Source: Mytilus galloprovincialis
Lineage: Eukaryota; Mollusca; Bivalvia; Mytilida; Mytilidae
Direction: 5' to 3'
Assembly: GCF_965363235.1 (NCBI RefSeq)
Contig: NC_134849.1
Span: 54,382,122-54,446,121 of the forward strand
DNA: 64,000 nt
Positions 37,601 to 50,600 of the stretch are shown in pieces. Each line of letters opens with the position of its first letter. Position 1 is the first letter of the stretch. The position numbers and the translations under genes are program-made. The notes under the pieces are model-generated. The model searched no databases, was not told the origin of the DNA, and was given only the letters and a program-made list of their open reading frames with translations.

Positions 37601-39873
37601 CAAGAGCATAAACTGTCGTTCTCTAGAGCAAATGTTCCAAATCCTCTCCTTGCTAACCTTTTCTTATTTTCATATAAATCGGAGTTCCGTCGAACACTTG
37701 TCAAAAACAAAAAGATAAAAAAGCCAGGTTATTTCATTTAGATATTGCTGATGTTCTTTCTATAAAAAATCCAAACTTTTCTGATTGGGTTCCAATTATA
37801 TATCCTCAAGAACTAGAAATTAAAGAAACAACGACTTATTCCTCGAATTTGACATACACAGTCATCTCAGTACCAGAATCTATGCCAAACAAGACGATTT
37901 TGATTTTGAAAAATAACAATTTTTCCCAACATAATAGCCAACTTCACCTGCATATGCTATATGTTTTTCCATGTGTTATTGTGCTATAGTATTTATTTCT
38001 GTTCTTAACTTTCGTTTTTGCTCATGTACTTTGCCTAAATGCCTTATTGTGCTTCTTTGTATATTTTTTTTTTCATTTTGATGAAGTTTTGTATTTTGTC
38101 TTGAATATCGACAAAAAAACATGTATAAAATTCAGGCAATACAACTGATAACACTTTTGTCAAATAGTTATTTGTGTGTGCTTCAAAATTATTTAAACGT
38201 AAAAACTAAACATTGCGGTTGGGAAAACTGTTTTCTTCTTTCTTTTTTTCAGGTACGATAGTTGGAATTGTGGTATCAATATCTGTGATAGTAGTGATAC
38301 TATTTGTGATACTAGCATTCATGTACCGCAGGTAATTATTCCCGTAAATATGTGCATTCTATTGACTACTATACAGGGTTATTAAAAACAACATGATTTT
38401 CATGAATAGACGCGTCAGTGGTTCATACAATAGAAGAATATGTTCAAATTGTTATTCCAATCCAGTCCATTTTCCTCTGATTCGACATAACCTAGTATGA
38501 CTCATTATCGAGTGTGACACATCCTTGAAATTGTTATATCCACGAGTAACACGACGGGTGACACAAATGGTGCAGAATCTACTTACCTTTCTGGGAGCCA
38601 GGAGATTACCCCAGATTCTGATTAGGTTCTTGTTGCCCGAACTTAAATTGTTTGTCTATTTGTTCATGAATTTGTTTGTCTAATTACCGTATTTTGTTTT
38701 TTTGTAATGAAGTATTTTGTAATGTTTCCATTATTAACGTATCAGTTGCATTTTTTTAATTACTTCATGTTGTTTTTCATCTCTGACAAGCACCCGTTTA
38801 TTTAGCATTGAGTTGATATAAACTGTTTTTGTTTGTACTACTATTATTTAATAAAGCAACATTTTAAACATTATTTCAATGATGATAAACCTCATACATG
38901 TTGGATAATTTTTTTCATGAGTTAGCAGTTCAGACATGTTTTATGAGTTGATATTGTTTGGCAAATAATTAATATACATGCTGTAAACAAACAGGGTTTT
39001 CTAAGTATGTGTCATGGTCTACTTCGGTGTTTGAATACAACTATTTGCTAAGGTTAAGAAATTATTCACTCTGCATGAGAAGATTAAGGAATAGTTCTCT
39101 GTTTTTTTTCTTGCAGAACATATGCTAAAGAAAATGCATCATTGAATACAGCTGGTAGAGAAGATCTTAACACAAACGACATGGATGATAATACAGTAAT
39201 TTCTGACTACCAACAGTTAGATAATGTTGATGACGTACAGAAAATGACACTAGCTTATGATCAGTTGCACATTCCACGTAATCTAACGACTAACGATCAG
39301 GCCAATACATCTTTTTCCAGAGAGGAATATAGCAAATATGAATATATTGTAGACTCGAACGGGATAAATACTAATACAGTTATTTCGGAATACGAAGAGT
39401 TACATAAAACCGAAAAAGATACAAGGACACAAGCATATGATCAGTTAAATGTCACCCGTGTAGTAAAGACTGAACCCACAAGCTTCTTGTCCAAGAACAC
39501 GGCCTCAGGAAAACAACATAGCAAACATGAATCAATAAAAGCAACAACTAAACTAAGTAATGAGACAGTTACTTCGGAATATGAACAGTTAAATAATGCT
39601 AAAAAAGATAAAAGCGTGAACGTATATGATCAATTGCATGTTACAGATACGATGGATACTAAACAGACTAACTACAACTCCAAGACCACGATTCCAAGAG
39701 ACCAGCAAAGCAATAACGAACCCAGAAAAGACACGACTGAACCTAACAGCATGACATATACCTTGGAATATGAACAGTTGGAGAATGCAAAAAAGGATAA
39801 AAGCGTATATGATCAATTAAATGTTACAGACGTAATGGACAATGATCCGACTTACCACAATACATGTCAATGA
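28694..39873 (+). CDS. Receptor copy 2: CTLD-WSC-CTLD-like, TM, long ITAM-like tail
   Basis: Predicted single-pass receptor of about 628 residues. Exons: 28694-28760, 30459-30641, 31418-31536, 32694-32814, 33191-33315 or 33319, 33808-34014, 34698-34817, 36496-36564, 36848-36883, 38253-38331 and 39117-39873. The start ATG precedes the signal peptide (RIIFLTFSW). Ectodomain blocks follow copy 1: lectin-like W-x2-A-x3-C with SIWVGSF, WSC-like GCYNIPLTC...VVYK, then a second CTLD-like region (DVWVGVYRQ, ENCSEKHHYIC). The tail exon is the longest of the three and has four repeats with nine YxxL/I motifs. Exon 5 has lost one base relative to its paralogues. The frame is kept only if a GT donor 4 bases downstream (GTATAT) is used; otherwise the gene is interrupted in exon 6. 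It is otherwise the best-preserved signalling copy. Confidence 0.72.
33191..33319 (+). CDS. Copy 2 exon 5 with shifted splice donor
   Basis: Copies 1 and 3 have a 126-base exon ending TATTGTC or TTTTGTC before GTAAGT. In copy 2 the same exon up to the conserved GTAAGT is 125 bases, because one base is missing in AGATGTACTGTC. Splicing at GTAAGT would put exon 6 out of frame and reach a TAG within it. Splicing at the next GT (GTAA|GTATAT) gives 129 bases and restores the frame, replacing the final Cys motif by TVV. Which site is used cannot be told from sequence. Confidence 0.55.
36000..36370. repeat. Fold-back pair of repeat family B
   Basis: The left arm (about 36010-36140, minus orientation) includes GAGACAATCCTCCATCC, TATAGGTCAATGTACGGCC and CACGGAGCCTTGGCT. 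The right arm (about 36230-36370) carries the complement, AGCCAAGGTTCCGTCTTGAAG through GGAGAGTTGTCTCATTGGCA. Between them is unrelated sequence. It lies in copy 2 intron 7. Confidence 0.6.
37270..37595 (+). repeat. Dispersed repeat family B
   Basis: It contains GGTTGTCGTTTG, GTTTTCTCGTTTGAATTGTTT, GGGGCCTTTTATAGCTGACT, GACCGTACAGTGACC and GGAGAGTTGTCTCATTGGCA. Close copies are at 48835-49020 and 59640-59890, and a fragment at 42455-42560. It lies in copy 2 intron 9 and is non-coding. Confidence 0.7.
39117..39873 (+). CDS. Copy 2 cytoplasmic tail exon: four paired-YxxL repeats
   Basis: This exon encodes about 251 residues arranged as four repeats of about 62 residues (the last partial). Each starts with a (S/L)xYxxL motif and follows with YDQL after 9-12 residues: SDYQQL/LAYDQL, SEYEEL/QAYDQL, SEYEQL/NVYDQL and LEYEQL/SVYDQL. 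An extra SKYEYI lies in repeat 1. Seven of the nine fit the ITIM consensus (S/I/V/L)xYxx(I/V/L), and the pair spacing lies within the looser ITAM range. YxxL can also be an endocytic signal. A decayed fifth unit (GAATATCAACAGTTAGATAA...) sits in the 3' untranslated region at about 39951-40040. Confidence 0.8.
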
Positions 39874-40344
39874 TTGAAAGAGAAGAACATATCAGTTATA
39901 AATACATTTGATATACAACTTAAAGAATTATATGACAGTTTCTATGGAATATCAACAGTTAGATAATTCTAATAAAACATGAAAGGATGAACGTGTATGC
40001 TAATTACATGTTAATCACGTGTATAACCTTGACTGGACAAACGAACACTCTAAATCCGTGTTTGAAGAGAGCATTGCAAAAGCAACATTTAATTCATTAA
40101 ATAATGTAGATTAACAAATATTTAACTGTAGTTGCTGTTTCATTTCATCGTTTATCTAGAATATACCCAATTTTGTTAATCCTAATTATAATAATAATCT
40201 AAAGATAGAACGGTAAGTTGACGAGACAGTGATGCATTGAAGACAGTTTGTTAACCACTTTATTTTGTGTTATCTATTCTTACACACAATTTAATGTATT
40301 TGGATACTCTGTTCTAAGAGACATACATGTTAAGTCAAAGAAAA

Positions 40345-42016
40345 AATAAACACACTTCATCAGATAGCACAATCCATTGTAGGACACACTTATTTGCATA
40401 ACTACGTGATAGTGTCATACATGCGTATCATTTCATTTTCACCCAGAAACTAATTTAAGTAGGCACACATTGTAACATAAGTATTTGTTTAACTTACATG
40501 TGAACAATGGTGGACGTTTCCTGAGCCGAGAACTGGATCGTACTTATCACCAAATTTTGTAATTGTTTTTTCTTATCTTGCTAATGTTATTAGTATTACT
40601 ATTAACTACTAGTTTTTTTTTAATTTTTGCTAAATCTGACAACAGCAAATATACATACATTTCTTTATAATAACAAGGGACCAATTAATGTATACATCAA
40701 TAGACATATGTCTATTCATTATCGACCTGATAATTTTAAAACATTTACACTCTACGTTGACTACCTATGAGACAATTGATGTTTATTAACACAGATATAT
40801 CAATACACATTCCGATTGAAATAGTATATGATGATTTACTTTAAATAATATGGTACAGTGAATAATATTTAAATATTTTAATTGTTTTCTTTGAAATCAA
40901 ACACAAAAATTATTTTTTTAAGTGAAACCTGGACACGCAATGAAACGAAAGCATGTAATTTGATTATTGTGCTTTGTTTTCCTTGTTCTGTTTCTTCAAA
41001 AGGTGAAAAAGATAAGAGATAATTATACATTCATTGACTCTGTGTGAAATTTTTCTATGCTTTTTTTTAAAATTTATATTCGATCACAATTTGATTGGAT
41101 AATATCTTACAGTTTAAAAAATGCGATTCAAAACAACGAAAAAGTACACCCCTTAGAAAAAAGTCAAATCACAAAAATACTGAACTTTGAGGAAAATTCA
41201 AAACGGAAAGTCTCTAATCAAATGGCAAAATCAAAGGATAAAACACATCAAACGAATGGACAACAACTGTCATATTCCTGACTTGGTACAGGCATTTTCA
41301 AATGTAGAAAATGTTGGATTAAACCTGGTTAACCATAAGTTGATTAACCCAAGTAAGGAAGTGAACGTGTCCTCGTGTCCTCCCTACAAACTGACATACA
41401 CTCGATTAATGAATGGCGTTTTATTTTACATTGTCTTTGTGATCCGTATGTCTGAAAGATCATCATGTATGTCAAGTATACAATGTATGTACAATGTCGG
41501 AAAATATATACATTATGTATTGTTTTACCCTGAATATACAGCCTGTATTTGAGTGTTAGTTATTTATATCCAAACCATTGACTCATTAATGTTTATAAAA
41601 ATCGACAAAGTTGAAACTCGGAGTGCGACGAAGACATAAAAATGAACAACTGCTACCCAGAAAGAAATATCCATATCACTGGTTGCACAACATAGAAACG
41701 AGTACAAATAAAGCCAAAACATATATGTGTACTTTGTTTTTATTTAACTAAGAACCATCTAATTGCAGGATACATTGTTTTTCTGCGATCATTCAAGTTA
41801 TATTTTCACCAGAACCAACACCAACGCCTCTGTATATATTTGACATTCCAGTCTTCATTTAATGATTACAATTAGGACAATCTACAGAAACCTTACGATA
41901 TGTATTGGTCGTCAAAGGTGTTTCACGAATTCAACTAAAAACTATTATCACACTAGTATTATGTCTATATCATGTAAATTAGGTTTGCATATCTAATAAA
42001 ATGCATTTTTTCGCAG
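40345..42016. other. Spacer between copies 2 and 3
   Basis: No gene is seen. A family E repeat is at about 41145-41345 (ATCAAATGGCAAAATCAAAG, then GACTTGGTACAGGCATTTTC). The remainder is AT-rich with short unsupported frames. Confidence 0.5.
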
Positions 42017-42200
42017 TCACGGGATTCCCCGAAACGACTTTACGATGTACCAAATCATCTATAAACTACTATGATCAACGTAGTCTTTTAGAAAACAACA
42101 CAACAGTACTTGTTGAGTACATCAATGCAATTAAAAGTATACAGAACGCAGGGGTTTGGTAGCCTGGGTGTCTGGTTGATTGAAATCGTGTCGTTTTTCG
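42017..42200 (+). pseudogene. Relic lectin-like exon 2 of a further receptor copy
   Basis: After the acceptor TTTTTTCGCAG, in phase 1, the sequence reads VTGFPETTLRC, then RSLLENNTTVLVEYINA and GVW. This matches exon 2 of the three receptor copies (for example SFLESNKTVLKQYMLNH ... SIW). A TAG follows the Trp, where the paralogues have GVGSF-like sequence, and the end (GGTTGATTGAAATCG) still resembles PWIEI. No neighbouring exons of the same copy were found. It is an isolated, diverged remnant that probably predates the present array. Confidence 0.55.
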
Positions 42201-42454
42201 TTTGTTTTTGCCATTGCGTTGAAGCTTTCTTTCTAGTTCAGAGCTTTGAATATCCTTTGGCATCTTCCACCTTTTTTAAGAACAGTTATAACTTAAAAGG
42301 AACAAAACGGACATACAAATAGTGGTAACCATGATGAAGGTCTCCCCTCAATGTAAAACAATTGCCTAATATCACACTATGAAAGAACAACACGTGGATT
42401 TTTTATTATTGAGAAATCCATAACTCTGTTACACTACAAAAACAAACACCGTGT

Positions 42455-42560
42455 TGAAGGCCGTACATTGACCTATAATTGTTTACTTTTATAAATTGTT
42501 ATTTGGATGGAGATCTAGAGTTGTCTCATTGGCACTCACACCACATCTTCCTATATACAT
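42455..42560 (+). repeat. Fragment of repeat family B
   Basis: It contains GTTGAAGGCCGTACATTGAC and GAGTTGTCTCATTGGCA, matching the 3' half of family B at 37270-37595. It lies upstream of copy 3. Confidence 0.6.
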
Positions 42561-42639
42561 CTACTTCTCCAGAATAATTTCTTCTAACCGAATATTAACG
42601 AACTGAGTAATCATTAATCTAAATGAGACCTTTGATAAT

Positions 42640-44467
42640 ATCTGTTCATGTAGTGCATTACAAAACAGGTGTATTTACTAGTATTTAAACATTATGATAC
42701 GAAAATTACACAAATTATGTTTAAACTCTTATGACACTACATCCCATTAAGTATTTAAACTATACATAAGGACTGACATACATTTTTAAATAGTCTTTTG
42801 TGTATAAAAAGATATCCTTAAAAAACTTCCTGTTCCGTTTAATACCTACATGTTAACTAACTTACTGTATTAACACATCTTAAAGCCTGTTTTCCTTTTT
42901 TTCATGTACTGTTTGTAATGTGTGAAATCAAAAATATTTTTCAGTATATATATTTCAACAATCTTCATAATTGCAGAATTTTGTTGTTTTCGTTATTGAG
43001 GAATTTAAAGGATTGTAACCAATCTTTGATCTTTGAAATAGCTGACAAAAGAATATTTTAAAATGGAATTGTACACAATCCTTTAAGGTAAGTTATATAT
43101 GTTATATAGTACCTAACAGTCATTTTTTAGTTCTTACGGGAAATTTAATGCAACGTTTGCATATCTGACGGATAGCTCTTTCCATTGGTGCTCGAGGCTT
43201 AGTATTAAAACAACGACAACAAGAAACTATTTGTTTAAATAGCAAGACAATTACAAAAAACGAATTTGAAGTGGGTCGATTGTGAATAAAGAGTATTTTA
43301 AATCATAACATTTGTTCTTGTTTTTTCATTTCAGTCTGATTTATTGACCAACATTTATTTATCTTATTAACAAACACACATTGTCTTTCAATGTACACAT
43401 GTATAGGCAATATGTACTTTGCAGTAATTAGTTTTCGTGTTAACCAATTTTCGTGTATTAAAAGACTTACATGTTCGTTGATATTCATATCCATGGCTTT
43501 CCCAAAGTCTACATGAAAGCTTATAGAATATTGATCATTCGTTTCGTGGTTCACCTGTAAAATGTACCAAAATCCTGAAACATTGGTATACAATGAATGA
43601 TAATGAGACCACGGTTCACTATTACAAGTCATGGTAAATATCATAATCATGATAATGATTGATAACATGATAACTGATAAATGAAACAAAGGGTTCTATA
43701 GCAATGACTAGAGTAGGTGATAATTCTCAAAAAGTATCCCACAACGAGGAGAAAATGAGAACATTTGTATTTGTGATCTGTTACTGAAAAGCTGAGGATG
43801 AGACCAAACAAATCAATATTTTTCTTAAATGCGATACGAAATAACTTGCAATGCAATTCCATGTATGTGCAGTGTCACATTTAAACATTACATATATATA
43901 CGACACACTAAACAAGGAATTTCACGAAAAGTTGTTTAATATGATTGAGCTAGTCGTATGTAGTATGACGAAATCATTAAATAATAAATTTAAAGTAAAA
44001 AGATTGATCATCTGGTATTTCATTAACAACATTAAGTATAACGCTGTTTTTTACAGCATTACTGCTACATACATGAATCATATTACACATTTCAAATGAA
44101 GATGCCGAGAACATTCTTATGCGCTGATTCATACTTGACGAAAACAGAAGCGGTCGTTGTGGGACGGGGGAAACATATAAATTAACATATCTAGACATGA
44201 CACCGATATGTCATAAAGTAGTTGCGAATCTTGGTCGTATCTGAATAGCTTTCAACCAACATACTTCAATTTTCCATTTAGAGTCATTCAGTCACTGTAC
44301 ATGTACATGTATGTAACTTATTTTATTACAAAAAAAACCCGGTAGAGCAAACAAGCAAACCAGGTTAGGGAAGACAAGCCGCAAGTTATCGTACCAACCG
44401 ACACATGAGGACGAACTAAATGACTACTGCATGACCTGCTGAAACGTAATTACATAGCTGTAGAAAG
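42640..44467 (+). promoter_or_regulatory. Copy 3 promoter and leader-exon region
   Basis: It matches the upstream regions of copies 1 and 2 (for example AATAGCTGACAAAAGAATATTT and AAGGTAAGTTATATATGTTA, the uninterrupted version of the site where copy 1 has its transposon). The leader exon ends TGTAGAAAG|GTAATT at 44467. The leader intron would run 44468-44704 to the acceptor TTTAATTTCAG. The promoter elements themselves are not resolved. Confidence 0.45.
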
Positions 44468-44731
44468 GTAATTATTGGAATCTGTTTTGTCAAAATTTGC
44501 CCTGCTGAAACACCACTCTATGAGAAATCGTCCTTGCATAAAGATAAACGACTTAAAAGTAGACAATTCAAATGTTGTTATATTTTCGCCTTTTAAAAGT
44601 ATTGTCATTTCTAATTTCTAGCATTTTAGTTCTGACAAACACCCCTATATCAAACAAAAACGCTTTACTAATTAGAACTTTGAGGTTTTTTTTTTTAATT
44701 TCAGAGAACACTCCAAGAAATAAGACGAGGT

Positions 44732-47618
44732 ATGTCTATCCGACCAAACACCTTGATTAAGATTATACTTTTGTTTTTTTCCTGGAAATGTAGAAAGAGT
44801 GAGTATTTAAATAAACAACAGTAATGATTGTATTAACTTTCCAACATATGCTTAACAACCAACCATGTACTACTAGTATTTACAGAGCCTCAAACCATTT
44901 AATAAACTATGCTGTATTCAAGTACAGCCTTGGAAAATCTAGTGAGACTTGTCCTGGTCGAGGGCTTTATTTCGTGCAGTATATATGTAGCTGTTTACTG
45001 TATATTCATTGGTAATTTTGATATGATGATACTCAAACTTTATATATGTTCTTCTTTAAGCCTGTTGTCCTAGATGAGGATACTCACCTTGATGTGAAAT
45101 AATTTTATGCTTTGTTTTATACTTATAAATACGACTGACATTATTCATCGACGAATTATATATTAATAAATGAAATATTTTATGTCGTTTTTTATCGTTT
45201 ATATTTGATTGACATTATTTACGTACTGTATATAGCGTGCAGATATTTTTGCCTAAAAATTTATTGTTCATGAGTAATATAACATCGTTATGATATCAAG
45301 TCTAAGCAATCATTATTATCCGTTGATAAAAAAAAACAGTTCCAGTTTTTAATCAGGTTCTGGTTGTGTTGTTTTACTGTTGACGGTAATGTTGCCTTCT
45401 CCTTTTAAATTTTAAAATGTTGTACATATAACTATGTCTCCTCTACAACAGTGGGTTTGACTACAGCATAGTTTAACACTTGATTTGTATTATACATGCT
45501 GATATTTCAACCAATTTCAGCTAGCGGATTGGAAAATACAATGAAAACATGGAAACAAGCGGTTTTAGATTGCTATCGGAATAACTCGTTTCTGGAAAGC
45601 AACAAAACTGTTCTTAAACAGTACATGCTCAATCATACCAACCAAAATGATAGTATTTGGGTTGGCAGCTTCGAAGCTTTTCTTCCGTGGATTGAAATAA
45701 GAGGTATGCAATTTCAATAGATTCGATTAGTTATTGCTAAGGGAACACATTTCTTTTATTCATTCCATTCTATAAACATATTCAACTGAAGAGGTTTCAA
45801 TCTGGAACCAGAAATGGCCGGGATAGTTGGCTTGACTTTGATCTTCTAATAGTAAATTTGTGTGCTATACATCCATCGTACATAAGGAATCACTGTATAG
45901 AAAATTAGAACCGATTGATTGGTTGTGTTGTAGTGCAATAGTTTTCAAAATATGACGTAAACAATGTGTACGTTAAAAGCTATATTTTAATATCATTAGC
46001 TTAATGTTTGTTAAATTAGCATGTTGATATTGTAACATAAAGGGAAACTCTATGCCCCCTATTCAATTTTATCGTACCATCTAGCTTCAAGACATTGTTA
46101 ATTGAAAATTGAAGTTAATATTACAGCAATATACAACCCTAAAAAAAAAACTCTGATTCGTTGTCCTGTTTTAATTATAATTTTTTTGCCATAGTTAGTC
46201 ATGTTAGTTGTGTCACTTATTTATTCATCTATTCTATTAATCGTGAATATTCAAATACGTCGTCTTGAATATTACTAAAGTGACCATAACTGTCGAAATG
46301 CGCATCTGCTGTTGCAATATTTTGTTTTGTTGATAAACGTCATTATTTTTACTAATATTGTACATTTTTTATATGACAAAAGCAGGTTTAAGTATAAATA
46401 ATATCAAGCAAATATATTCCAATCTTTCATATCTGTGAACAAAAACATGGTTTTCAAATAAAATCAATTTGCACGAAACTATTTCCTTATATCTGTTTTA
46501 TTCTTTAAGTTTATTTCTTATTATAAAAGGTTGTTACAATATACCACTTACATGCAACAGCTTAGAAATAGGTGAAAACAAAGCCACAAATTTACAACTG
46601 TGTCAACTAAAATGCATGAAAAGACGATATTTTGCATTTAACCAAAAAGTAAGTTTATCAGTAAAGAAATTAATTTAAGTATGGGTCAGTTTAAAGGTTT
46701 CCAACTTATCCTTTCGCTTTTCACAGTCTATATCTATTCCAGATTAAAATTCCTTGGCAATCTGTTCTATAGTAAAGATAGAAGAATCTTTTTGGGAGTT
46801 AAACTGTTCTAATGACATACAGCATGTACAGAACAACATAAAAATCAGACGAAAAGGTTTAAACTCATCACTTCCATCAAAATAACATTTACACACAGTA
46901 AACCACAAACGTCGAAAAGAACACATCTGAGATGTATCTGTAATAGTACGCTGGTTCATTGCCAATACAAACTTATGATACAATCATTTATCTGACACTT
47001 AACTTTCTATTCAGATCCTTGATAGAGTCGTAGGACAACTATCATCCCATTTTTCGTAATTACAATTACTTTTTTTCTCCTTAGCTCGTGGCTACAAAAA
47101 TCAGCAAAACATTAAACCTTTATTTTTTATTACAACTTTTATTTATTACACTATTAGTTATTATTTTATCATATGGTACAAAAATCAACCCAAAAAAAAC
47201 TTTTAAAATGTTTATATCATTGAAAAAGCTCCAAATTATCTCCCTTTGGTGCAAAAATTCCATTTTTTGGCATTACATTTCAAATATCTTTTTTAACTCA
47301 TCGGTGACCTATATTTTTATTATTGTTTTCAACAAGTTGTACATAAACTAAACAATTGTAAAATATTAGCGATTTCTGTAATTAGGTTATTTTTTTATTT
47401 CGATATTACCTCTATTTCTCCTATTAGCTCAACAGAAAAAAAGGACATTAACAAAAATGTATGCTTCTTCTGGAGGCAGATTGTGAGCTTAAACGAGTGT
47501 ACATGTACATGTATGCTATAATAATTCACTTAAGGAATCATGGTTGTCTGTTGTCGCATATTTTATCACAATCTTTGCTCTCAGCTTCCAATACTTGTTA
47601 ATTTTCTATATGTCCTTT

Positions 47619-47681
<63 letters not shown>

Positions 47682-50600
47682 CCGTAATTACATTATCACT
47701 TTGTATGTTATAATTCTTCAATTAATCTTTGGTCTACTGATTCTTAACAAAAATCATATGATTAGGTTAAATTTGCAGTTTTTGTGTAGTCGATGTGTCA
47801 TTGGAAATAATTGCCTTGTTCAAGAAACGCTCATCCTGTTAACTGTTTTCTTTTTGTCTATAGGTATGGGTTTGAATATATTTACATTTCAAATTAGGAA
47901 TAGTACAGTCGATATCTATTTGTTTGATGTGTCAGAACAGTTGAAGTTGACATTTTATATAAGACTTTTCGTTTTTACTTTTCCATTGAGTTCAATTTTT
48001 TATGCTATCTACAGTGTAACTTTGTATTACCTTTCGGACTTTATATATTTTGGGTCTCGAAAACCACAGAAGAACATGTTGTTTCATATCCCTGAATCTA
48101 GATTATTAAATCTGTATTTCAAACCAAAATGTAAGATTCATCTGGAAAATCCAAAAACTTTTGGGTTATGTTAAAGTACTCGTTTATGATTCCTAAAAAA
48201 ATACAGTTGTTGTCCATTCGTGTAATGTGTTTTGTCATTTGATTTTGCCATTTGATTAGGACTTAACGGTTGATTTTTCCTTGGAGTTCAGTATTTATTT
48301 GATTTACGTTTTACACGAAAAGCTAAAAAATCAATAATAAAATATCTTAATTCAAATATATATTTTAGAATGAGAGATGCGTGTGCTTTGATGAACACGA
48401 TGTAGTGAAAAAAGAGACTGACAATGCAACCTTCTGTCAAGAATTTGTACATCATGGAAACAGCAATACATACGCTGTTTTATACAAAGGTTTGCAATTA
48501 TAACTTGTGGTTACTCCCGGCTTTAAATGAAGCATAATTATGCCAGGATGTAGCAATATACACATTTTTTGCTAATGGGCTTTGCTTATATGATTTTTTT
48601 GTTTTTTTATTCATATGACGTAGTTCTGTACTTATAAATTACGCCATTGTGTTTTTGTTCTATGAAAGTTATCGTATTCTTATAATTCTTTATTGGTAAT
48701 GTGATTTGTCTATATGCCGCTGTGGTGTTCCTTTGCTCTTTTAATGAAAAAATTCACAATACGCATATATACAAGCGGCAATAAAGACAAGGACATTTTT
48801 TTTAGATTCTTCAGCAGATATACCAAACACGAACTATAGGCCGTTAGTTTTCTCATTTAATTGTTTTACATCGTGATTTGGGGCCTTTTATAGCTGTCTA
48901 TGCGGTATGGGGTTTGTTTTGCTCATTGTTTGAGGCCGTCCGGTGACCTATAGTTAATTTCTGTGTAATTTTGATCTCTTGTGGAGAGTTGTCTCTTTGG
49001 CAATTATACAACATTTTCTTTTTTACATAGACTATATTCTGTTCATACTTTGAAGAACACAATTACTTTATATATACCTGTGTGACATTTACACGCTGAA
49101 CAACTGATGAACGTCAAGCGCGCGTCATAGTTAATGTTAACGTAACCATGTGCCTGCCAGGGTTAGGATTCGGTCCCAGTTATTAAAATCGTTTAATTAA
49201 AAAAGCAATGAGTGAGGTTGCTAAATTTGATACATGCCTTTTTGTGCTTCCTTGTTACATATTTGTTGTTTTTATAGTAATTAAGATTGTACAATGTATA
49301 ACAATGGTTACTGCTGTCTCATATTTTTTCATATGTACACAGAGTATAGGCTTAGTAGACAGGACTTAACATTTTGTTTGTTTCAATTATGTTAGATTTG
49401 TTACAACATTGTAGCAAAGATCGCATAGTAGTATACACCAAACAGTGTTTTACGAAGTTTATCTGAGTAGTGCCGGAACACCTTGCTAATAATAATATTA
49501 ACAATCACTATAATGCAAAATTAAATATCTCATTAGTTTTAAGTTTTTGTCGCCAAAACAACAGAATATATGTTTGGAAAAAAATAATCATTGTATATAT
49601 ATGATAAGAACATATCAAACTAAGAATTCGGCATTCCGCCAGCAATATAAACTCCCTTCACCATTCACAAGGTTATCAGTTTGATACAATTGTCTATTGA
49701 TCATTTAAACGCCTATTCCATATATACATTGTATGTCAAGGTTACAATTTAATGTTTAAAGATTTTCCATTTAGAATCAATACACTTTGCTGTTGTGTAT
49801 TATATCTTTAAAACATGGTGTATGTACTGTATCAACAGTCTGCTTATAAGTACACATCGTTAAATACAACACCTACTGCATAAATCTCCACGATATAGAT
49901 CAATTCAAAACAATACATGCCTTTGCATCAGTACACGTTTTAATTTACCATTGTATTTGCGAGTTCAATCTTTTAATTTGAAAACAAGATATGTGAATCA
50001 ATGTTTAAGCATTTGTTTCTAATTTTTTTCTTTTTTGTATAAAACTATTGATTAATCGTATTATCTTTAGTTTTTGATAGACCAATAACTTTAGAGGGTA
50101 ATAACCATGACTGCCTGTTTTACAAATGTACCAATAATGGCACAACGACAGTGTTTTCTACAAAGGAATGTTATCTTTATTCAAGATCGTTTTGTCGTAA
50201 GTATATTAGATAATAAAAGAAAAAGTCGGTAAAAAGTACTCATGGTTTATAACTTGTAAAACCTGACGATTGTTTTATTCACCTCAATGTTTTCAAGGTT
50301 TACAATAGTAATCAATATACTGAAAGATCGATCTGTCAAATTGATTACCAGGATGATCATTTCAAAATTGAACAAAATATTTAAATGGTTTCAAAACTTA
50401 TCATTTATATCAAATGTCTTCTTTAAGTTTAAAGAGGTCGGGAAACCAATTTAACCGGTAAACGTTTTTGTATTCGATAATATATATGTCCAACGGATAA
50501 CCATTTAACCATTTACACCACCATTTTTTAATTCTTTATCTGACTTCAACCACTGACTTACAAATCAAATGTTTGTCTTAATTCTGTTTTATATTTTTGT

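Noticed and set aside
43303-43689. 128-codon minus-strand frame upstream of copy 3
   Set aside because: No domain and no counterpart in the homologous upstream regions of copies 1 and 2; likely chance.
47619-47679. TA run as a promoter or origin
   Set aside because: It is a plain microsatellite inside an intron.
47701-48174. 157-codon open frame in copy 3 intron 3
   Set aside because: It lies in repeat-derived intron sequence whose counterpart in copy 2 (32150-32500) does not keep the frame. It is low-complexity and AT-driven with no recognisable domain.
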